DNA of 64,000 nt, from assembly GCA_035772405.1 (NCBI GenBank), contig JAYKKM010000381.1:186001-250000 (forward strand). The letters are read 5' to 3'. Numbering within the stretch: position 1 is the first letter of the stretch; each line of letters begins with the position of its first letter. The notes beneath the pieces are model-generated. The model saw only the letters and a list, made by a program, of their open reading frames with translations. It was not told the DNA's origin and searched no databases. Below, in pieces: positions 57,826 through 64,000 of this stretch. The stretch comes from Chrysogorgia sp. JL179-B06. Its lineage: Eukaryota > Cnidaria > Anthozoa > Scleralcyonacea > Chrysogorgiidae. The translations under genes were made by a program, and so were the position numbers.

Positions 57826-57852
57826 TTTTTTCACCAACTCTTTCACAGGGTA

Positions 57853-58029
57853 TCATTGCCTGTGAATAGTTTCCTTTATTTTTACCCCTTTATATAGAAG
57901 TGATGGTGAAGTGCCACTAAAAACCCAACACTCAGCAACATTTTCTTTTTTTTTAATTCCAATATATTTGAGTGGAGAAAATTTGCCATTAAAAACCCAA
58001 CAATCATTCTTTTCAATTTTTGTTTCCAT
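57853..58029 (-). CDS. Tiny protein with duplicated CWVF unit, 58 aa
   Basis: Reads METKIEKNDCWVFNGKFSPL and then a second 'ECWVFSGTSPSLLYKGVKIK' unit, an internal tandem repeat of about 24 residues (CWVFxG..SP..L.Y.G.K.KE). The DNA repeat is visible as AAAAACCCAACA at about 57929 and 57995. ATG overlaps the upstream stop as TAATG, which supports that it is a real gene. Confidence 0.55.
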   Translation of the reverse strand: METKIEKNDCWVFNGKFSPLKYIGIKKKENVAECWVFSGTSPSLLYKGVKIKETIHRQ

Positions 58030-58292
58030 TATTCCATTTCTTTAAATTGTATAAACCGTCCTTTCAAATGTGTACAGTCATTTGTTACACGGGTATATAT
58101 ATACTGATCATCGCTACCCATTTCACATAAATATACTAATAACTTATAACACGGTTTAAAAATATCTTTAAAATAATCTTCTTTTACACATAATAACATC
58201 ATATTAGATTTTTTATAAATCTCTGCAAGATGTTCTGGGGAAACATAATTCGGATCATCCATTCCTTTTTTTTTAAATTCACTATCATTCAT
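58029..58292 (-). CDS. Small right-arm family protein, 87 aa
   Basis: Starts MNDSEFKKKGMDDPNYVSPE. It follows the family pattern 'SPEHLAEI ... MMLLCVKE ... CYKLLVYLCEMGSDDQYIYT ... GRFIQF', which matches 59429-59695 and 59688-59948. Intact, and followed by the CWVF gene in TAATG overlap. Confidence 0.65.
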   Translation of the reverse strand: MNDSEFKKKGMDDPNYVSPEHLAEIYKKSNMMLLCVKEDYFKDIFKPCYKLLVYLCEMGSDDQYIYTRVTNDCTHLKGRFIQFKEME

Positions 58293-58308
58293 TTTTCAAA
58301 AAATCAAA

Positions 58309-58347
58309 ACACACTCTTTTTTATAGCAAACAAAACAGTTTTTTTAT
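58309..58347 (-). promoter_or_regulatory. TATA promoter module, copy B
   Basis: In minus-strand sense AAACTGTTTTGTTTGCTATA followed by AAAAAAGAGTGTGT, matching the module at 57334-57368, about 20-55 bases before the ATG at 58292. Confidence 0.55.
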
Positions 58348-58383
58348 TTTTCTTAATATTTACATGGGGTTATAGATAAGAAA

Positions 58384-59139
58384 TTAAAGGGTAACAAATA
58401 AATATTGTTCGGTAAGACGTACATTTTTACCCAATAAACGTACCATTGGTAGGCTTTGGCCAATTGTGCTAAAAAAATTGGCATATTATGCTAATAGCAC
58501 TGCTCTCAATTTTGCCTAACTATGCTAAAAATTATGCTAGAATTCACAAATTATGCTCGATATTCTCACATAAATGCTCGATATTCTCACAGATTCTTAC
58601 ATAAATTCAACAACTCAAAAAATGTTTGACGCCATTTTGGCAGTAGTGTTTACAACCTCGTGGCTCGTTCCCAGGCTTTTTGCTCGGCAGTTCAGGTGTA
58701 CAGTGTACTGCAGTGCACAGTCTGCACTACTACTGCCCACAATGAAAGTGAAACTATGAAAGCGGTCTTGTAACAAGTTTCTGACTTTCTAGACTACCAA
58801 ATGAGTAATATTACCTTTTATGCTTAAAAAAGTGCTAAAATTTTAGGATTATGCTCGAGCAGTGCTCGTTTTAGAAATTATGCTTTTTTGCTCCCATTAT
58901 GCTAAAAATTATGCTGGCACAATGGGCCAAAGCCTAACCATTGGTAAATCAAATCTTATCGTATAATAACATCCATTTCTTTCATCTTTAAAATATAAAC
59001 GATACAATTGCAATTCTGTAATTATGCGTCTGGGTTCTGTTTTTGGAAGGGGTATAGAGTCTAATAAACGTAATTTTGCTTGTGGAGTACATACTTCTTT
59101 TTTAAACTGAAATATATCCATTTCTTGGTACTGATTCAT
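58384..59139 (-). pseudogene. Small right-arm family gene disrupted by MITE
   Basis: Starts MNQYQEMDIFQFKKEVCTPQ. 'LQLYRLYFKDERNGCYYTIR' follows the family's strand pattern. The frame runs into the MITE at 58936 and ends there prematurely. On the far side (58449-58384) the original frame resumes for about 20 codons to a TAA at 58384. Without the insertion it would encode about 90 codons. Confidence 0.65.
58450..58936. mobile_element. hAT-type MITE, 487 bp
   Basis: Inverted ends TAGGCTTTGGCCAATTGTGC and, on the right, the complement of TAGGCTTTGGCCCATTGTGC. The flanks ACCATTGG at 58442-58449 and 58937-58944 are a perfect 8 bp target duplication, typical of hAT. Sub-terminal TTATGCT words in both orientations resemble transposase-binding repeats. 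No transposase is encoded. Confidence 0.88.
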
Positions 59140-59211
59140 TTTCTCTTTGATTCTTGACTTGTCTTTTTAAAATCTAACTGCAGTTCCAATCAGGTTTGTC
59201 TGATCATTTGA

Positions 59212-59403
59212 TTAATAGGTATATATATATTTTGGAACCCCGTCGATTTTATTATTTTGTAATATTATTTTGTATAGAAAATAATCATCAAACACCCCTA
59301 CGGTATTTATTTTTTCACATTTTAATAAAATTAAATCTCCATCTCCATCGCCAGCTAGAACTTTTATAAAATCTTGGGGAGGTATGAATGAGGGATTCTC
59401 CAT
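59212..59403 (-). CDS. Small right-arm family protein, 63 aa
   Basis: ATG 59403 (MENPSFIPPQDFIKVLAGDG); a TTG upstream was not used. It contains 'LILLKCEKI' and 'FLYKIILQNNKIDGVPKYIY', matching its two neighbours upstream. It ends shortly after KYIYTY, so it lacks their last segment. Confidence 0.6.
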   Translation of the reverse strand: MENPSFIPPQDFIKVLAGDGDGDLILLKCEKINTVGVFDDYFLYKIILQNNKIDGVPKYIYTY

Positions 59404-59428
59404 CTCTAATAACAGCTGAATGTCTTTT

Positions 59429-59695
59429 TTATACAAATGTCGCAGTATTTATGTTGTTCTCTTTAAATTTCACCAACTTTCCAATATTCAACGTTTGATC
59501 AAAACGCGTGTAGGTATATAGTAACTTTTCATACTCCTTTTCACTCTCACAATGAAGTACTACTTTATAAAATTGAACACTATCTTCAGGTTGGAATATA
59601 GTAAATTTATCACATCTTATTAACCTTACATTTCCCAAACTTTTTACTACATCTTTGGGGTTACATAACAACATATGATTGTCTTGTTTATTCAT
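59429..59695 (-). CDS. Small right-arm family protein, 88 aa
   Basis: MNKQDNHMLLCNPKDVVKSL, then 'NVRLIRCDK', 'QFYKVVLHCESEKEYEKLLY' and 'NIGKLVKF'. The same four blocks in the same order occur in 59688-59948. Its start overlaps the upstream stop by 8 bases (ATGAATAA). Confidence 0.68.
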   Translation of the reverse strand: MNKQDNHMLLCNPKDVVKSLGNVRLIRCDKFTIFQPEDSVQFYKVVLHCESEKEYEKLLYTYTRFDQTLNIGKLVKFKENNINTATFV

Positions 59696-59948
59696 TTATC
59701 TTAAAAACTTCGCACGTAAAATCAATGAGCTCTCCAATTTTATCTGAATGATCGTCTTGCAAATAAGAATATATATACTTTTCACCATCCTTCATATCAG
59801 CTTTTAATAATATTTTATAAAAGACAGCTTTACCCTCCTCAGGATGTAGAAGTGGAACTTTTGTACACTCTAGTAACACCACTTTAACATTTTTCATTTT
59901 TTTTACAAGATATTGAGGTGGGCAGAGCAAGGGTGAGTTAGAAGACAT
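59688..59948 (-). CDS. Small right-arm family protein, 86 aa
   Basis: MSSNSPLLCPPQYLVKKMKN, then 'NVKVVLLECTKV', 'VFYKILLKADMKDGEKYIYS' and 'KIGELIDF'. It is the first of a run of related genes, with a TATA box (ATATTTATAAATAG, minus strand) about 60 bases upstream. Function unknown. No signal peptide. Confidence 0.68.
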   Translation of the reverse strand: MSSNSPLLCPPQYLVKKMKNVKVVLLECTKVPLLHPEEGKAVFYKILLKADMKDGEKYIYSYLQDDHSDKIGELIDFTCEVFKINE

Positions 59949-60002
59949 TCTTTACTGTAGACAACCAGAAGTAGTACTGATTTCAAAAAATAAAAACAGC
60001 TT

Positions 60003-60289
60003 CTATTTATAAATATCCTTAATAAAAAGGGTTAATGGTCCTTTTTTAATATCATCAAGTATTCTTGCCGAATAAAAAAAACCTCCTTTTTGTTTTCTTT
60101 TTACCCGTCCACCAACCATTGCTTTTCCCATTGCTATCCCAGGTTTTATGATCCAATTAAAGAATCCTCCTTTTTGTTTTGTTTTATTTTCCTACCCCTC
60201 CTTCGTATTTGTTTTCTTTTTCTACGTCCAGACCCTATTTGAAACCTATTCCTAGTGGGTAAATACAATCCACCTTTTTGTCTACCCAT
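60003..60289 (-). pseudogene. Basic core-like protein with three QKGG motifs, frameshifted
   Basis: ATG 60289 opens MGRQKGGLYLPTRNRFQIGS and an Arg/Lys-rich stretch. After a one-base shift near 60178-60185 the frame continues with a second QKGG before FFNWIIKPG and a third 'KQKGGFFYSARILDD' to a stop at 60003. Three evenly spaced QKGG sites suggest cutting by the viral protease into basic peptides. About 95 codons. Confidence 0.6.
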
Positions 60290-60417
60290 TATAATTTTTT
60301 ATAGGTGAAAAATAATTCCTACACAACAACGATCGGTTTTCATTTTTTGTTTCTCTAACAATGTTTATATAGGAAAAACCATTTTTTTTTAAAAAAACTT
60401 TTTTATTTTCTTTTTGT
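60290..60417. other. AT-rich non-coding stretch inside right TIR
   Basis: AT-rich with a TATA-like GTTTATATAGGAAA near 60362 that reads as TTTCCTATATAAAC on the minus strand, suitably placed for the 60289 gene. Confidence 0.4.
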
Positions 60418-60970
60418 CGTTCTATTTTTAAAAATATTTCAACCATTTTTATATTTTTATTTTTTTATTTTAAAATACTTTTTTTTCAAATTCACAATTC
60501 ATGTTTTTTGTTTTTCATATTTTTTTTTAAAATACTACTACTACTACTAATTCACATATATATCTTTTTTTTTTTTTTTCAAATATATATTTTTTCCACC
60601 ATTAACCTTTTTTTCCAAAATACATTTTTTTAACTTCACTGCGCGTGGCGGCCATGTTTCCTTCCCGACGATCAGGGACAACTATCAAGCAACAACTACC
60701 ATCACTCTTAACAATGTGAAAGGGATTGGCACTTGGCTCTTAACCAATGATCAAATTGCAATAAGTATTGATTTGAATTTACTTCCCCTCCTGAACTATT
60801 AGTTATTAACTAGCTCACAGCTTGACTCATTTTGGGGCACCACCCTGGAAATACTGCGATACCCTTTTCTCTGATTGGTCAATTCAAATCAATACTGCAT
60901 TCTCATTGGTTAAGAGCTAGTGCCAATCCCTTACACATTGTTAATATATATATATACATATATTACTACT
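60418..60970. repeat. Right terminal inverted repeat
   Basis: Reverse complement of 32907-33455 with a few substitutions and A/T-run differences. It ends ATTACTACT at 60970. It has the same CCAAT/ATTGG boxes. Confidence 0.92.
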
Positions 60971-63672
60971 CTAGAGCCGAAAGTGTAGAAGAAAAGATTT
61001 TTTTAAAACTTATAATAATGAGTTAAAGTGTGCAATCTCTCGCTTAAGGTGTATTTGGAGTTCCCTTTTCGACTTCCGGTTTTAGTTCGGTATTATTTAC
61101 CCCAGTTGATAAAATCGGGCTACGGCTCATGTCATTTTTGGCTACGACTAGGCATAATGCTCTATATAGGTCTTATTTTGCCGGGTGATGTATACGGCAT
61201 GTGTTTATGTATAATGAACTAGTACTGTGTACACTAATAATAATAATACACTAATAACAATCCCCGTGCCACCAATTTGCGCGCCAATTATTATGTCCCT
61301 TCGACCTTCTTCTCCAATGTAAAACAACAACATGACGATATCAACAAGAACACTCGCAAAAACTATAAACAGTAAAATTCTAATCACTTCGTGACGATCA
61401 GTCCTTTGGTACTCAAGTCGAAAGTTTTGTAGATGAAATAAAGATATTACGAAACCTATCCGTGTAATCGTAAAACTACAACCGTGTGAAAAGTTTCGTC
61501 ACACCATTTTAGACTTCTTGTTATACCCACAGCAAACAAGTCTAAGGTATACAGAATATACATTATATATCCACTGAGAATAAAGTAATAATGGCAATTC
61601 AAGCCGAGGAAGAAATGCGTCCTTGTTCCCGCAGATAAATATACTCCACCGAAAATTGTGTAAACAAAGATACAATTTTCATTAAATCGTCCAGCACGCG
61701 AAGCCCTACCTAGTCACAAGCGAATGACTTAGACCCAAAGAATATAACCTGACATCGAAATGAAATGGTTAAGACCAAGAAAAAGAAAAGAAAAGTAGGG
61801 CATAACTTATAAGACTGGAGCTTTTTAACTGTTGTATATCTTTATTGGACTGTCTATTGTTGTTTTGGGGCTATTATAATTATTAATAATTAGAAAGTTT
61901 AACTTTAAAGCCGTTTTTCTCAAAAGCCGATTCCTGATATTGCGCGCAGGATATCTCAAAAAGTATTTAACCTATCTTGATCAAATTTTCAGCGCTAACA
62001 GTATATACATTTCTCTTGGAGATGAAGCAAAATAATTGAATTATGTTCAATTGTAATGAAATAGTAATAGTTTTAGTGAGAGCAATTGTACACATTTCTA
62101 GTATTCAGACTGCCAAACTTTTATTATGGCTCCTATGTCAATAGTTCTGCTACACCTCCTAGACAATGTTGTTTGTGACTAGCTCAGGCATATTAATGCC
62201 TGGCTCCCTACACGTTCCAGTCAGCGTACGTCGCGCGAGAGACGCGCGCGTTGCAACAACAATAGATATTTCACATCGATTAATATATTGCTGGAAAGTG
62301 GAAACCACGCTCTGTATCAACTGGTTAGAATCTTTTAAATGATTTCGCGTCTGTAACGATTCTGTTGGCGCAAACAGCGCGCTAAATCCACATTATTATG
62401 TATGGCTCTGTGATTGTCTGGCCGATAGCCCCGCAAATTCTCAGGTTTCAAAAATGTTAAATATGCGCGTCACATCGCCTAAGTTTTGTAGTCTGTGGTT
62501 ACATGTACAGTAGCTAGTAATGCCGAATGTACGATGCAATCAATTGGAAACCCACATGTTGTACATTTAGCATTTGAAAGAATCCCTAATTTACTGAAGT
62601 AACTTCACTTGAAGCAGACTGGAGTAGAACGATTCGAGTTATGCGGAATATGATACTGTCAAATCTGTATGAAAATGAGACCCGCTGGGTCGGGGAAGTT
62701 GCTCTTGAGCAGGCTACGCAAACATTAATTTTATACAGGGTTTTGTTTGTTGGCGACGCAGGCTGCTAGTGCTGTTCAGACAGCTGATGAGTTGGGAGGA
62801 GAGCAAATCGACAGTATGAATAGGATGGGGCAGTGCAGGCAGTGTTTACATCATGTTTACTTCGTTATATGTTGAACCCGCTGTGTTATTGCTTGCTGGC
62901 TCATCAAAAATGGCGCACTTTGCTTCTCTCTTGCATGTAGAAAACACGTTCCCTTCGGAGACCGGGATTTCTCGTTTAATGCTCCCATTAAATGAATTAA
63001 TGTTGTAGAAAAAGCATCCACCTTTATTAAACAAATTAGAACCATGTTGCCACAAGCCTTACTTGAAAGTTATTATTAATAAATCAACCCAACATTTATG
63101 TTCTTCGTGTTCTATCATTAATATCTTGTCCACCAAATCAGCTAGTACATCAGTCTAATTTGTTTCATAAACTACAATTGCTATAGTAGTTTATTGCTTA
63201 AAACGAAAACATTTGAATGCGCTTATGCGGGTCTCCCACGACGATATATTCTGCCAAATCCTTCCGAAGCATCTTCCGATCACGTGGACGTTTCCATGGC
63301 AACATACATGTTAATGTCAGCGTCCTGCAATACCACATCTACATAAACTTTTACCTCCTTCGTACCTACTATTCTAAATTTTTTATTGAATTTAGTCTAT
63401 TTTAGGCGATATATGACTAGGGAGCCAGGCATTAATGTACCTGAGTAAATAAAAGTAATTCCAGGTTTTTATCATTATTATTTATCTAGTTATCATGTTT
63501 ATAAAAATACGTTCTTTTCACCATGGGGGGTGTCATATATTGGTAACTATGGCAACAATGCATTGCGACAACATATTTTTTTAGTCAGACTAACTCACCC
63601 AACAACCAGGTATAAGTAGATTTTAATTATATTAAAAAGAAAAGAGGAAAATTTTTTTTGTATTGGACCCCC
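60971..63672. mobile_element. TTAA transposon, right part, truncated at virus junction
   Basis: Matches 4929-7636 of the full element nearly identically and ends GTATTGGACCCCC before TTAA (63673-63676). It starts abruptly at the right end of the virus element. It overlaps in content with the truncated copy at 11667-13483 (both hold the 4929-6135 part), so the two are not halves of one element. Confidence 0.75.
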
Positions 63673-63687
63673 TTAAAGTGAATTGCC
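63673..63687 (-). pseudogene. SRP54: SRP54 exon A, 5' half (third copy)
   Basis: Same acceptor and QFTL codons as at 7637-7651, adjacent to a TTAA-element end. Confidence 0.65.
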
Positions 63688-64000
63688 CTGAAAAGTAGAT
63701 TTGAAAGTTATAAAGGATAACTCATCTTATAGGAATCATTGCTGTGCCTGAGAGGAACGAGATTTTATGCTCCTGTGGCAGTTAATTAATATTAGTTTCA
63801 TAATTATAAGCCAATCAGCAACTCGTCCTAGTCCCTTTTTAAAACAATTTATTGCGATTTCAAAAGTGGCGCGAAAATAGTTTATTTTTTAAACGATGGT
63901 GGAAATTTGTCTTTTTAGATCGTTAAAGGGGGCTTCTAGTGATTAAAAGATAAATACTGATTATTTATAAAGTCGGTTCAAGAGATTAAGGTTAGTAAAC
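63688..64000. other. Start of a further 7.34 kb unit
   Basis: Matches 311-620 and 7652-7970, the SRP54 intron-like spacer. It continues beyond the window. No gene seen. Confidence 0.6.

Larger units (their letters stand above)
32907..60970. mobile_element. Integrated Polinton/adintovirus-like element, 28 kb
   Basis: Terminal inverted repeats begin AGTAGTAAT and end ATTACTACT. The element encodes protein-primed type B polymerase, FtsK/HerA-type ATPase, adenain-like protease, major and minor capsid proteins and a retroviral-type integrase, the defining set of Polintons (Mavericks). At 28 kb it is larger than the 15-20 kb I would expect. The extra length holds SET, Fic and many small genes. Codons are strongly AT-rich and use the standard code. 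Flanks differ on the two sides and no 6 bp target duplication is visible. Confidence 0.95.

Overview
The window is eukaryotic, repeat-rich animal genomic DNA carrying a nearly complete integrated virus-like transposon. Intron-bearing SRP54 exons, LINE reverse transcriptases, hAT-, mariner- and TTAA-type DNA transposons, (TA)n arrays and minisatellites point to a metazoan. A marine invertebrate, perhaps a cnidarian, is my guess from the style of the LINEs and repeats; nothing in the sequence proves it.

Layout. Positions 1-13483 are two copies of a unit of about 7.34 kb. Each unit alternates a 3.3 kb TTAA-flanked transposon (full copy 4323-7636) with a stretch of SRP54 gene holding two exons, a LINE fragment and a minisatellite of more than twenty TGCGCATGCGCA palindromes. 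Positions 13494-15900 are (TA)n arrays around a 141 bp near-perfect palindrome and another LINE fragment. Positions 15900-32906 are host DNA with few coding signals: a membrane-protein frame at 18320-18934, a promoter and first exon near 21173-21353, a 1.9 kb satellite of 22 bp units, a 908 bp hAT element, several foldback MITEs, and a diverged duplication of about 2.5 kb ending at the virus junction. Positions 60971-64000 return to the 7.34 kb unit.

Positions 32907-60970 (28 kb) are a Polinton/Maverick (adintovirus-like) element with terminal inverted repeats of about 550 bp starting AGTAGT. It carries the family's core set: protein-primed type B DNA polymerase (plus strand, broken), FtsK/HerA-type packaging ATPase, adenain-like cysteine protease, major capsid protein (frameshifted), penton-like minor capsid protein and retroviral-type integrase. 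Accessory genes include a SET-domain methyltransferase with a Cys/His N-terminus, a Fic-domain protein, a DEDD-exonuclease-like protein, a possible degenerate HUH-Rep-like protein, a small secreted protein, acidic proteins, four small basic proteins with recurring (Q)(K/R)GG motifs that look like protease sites, and a right-arm cluster of small related proteins.

The genes fit a virion-forming, integrating DNA virus: polymerase for replication; capsid proteins, ATPase and protease (acting on the GG-motif proteins) for assembly; integrase for insertion; accessory proteins probably acting on the host. Many minus-strand genes overlap by 1, 4 or 8 nt at stop and start. TATA boxes precede many genes or clusters, and several intergenic promoters carry TCAAGGTCA-type nuclear-receptor half-sites or CCAAT boxes. 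The copy looks decayed: about a dozen single-base frameshifts, mostly at homopolymers so some may be read errors, one in-frame stop in the polymerase, and a hAT-type MITE with 8 bp target duplication in one gene. The two flanks do not match and no target-site duplication is seen.
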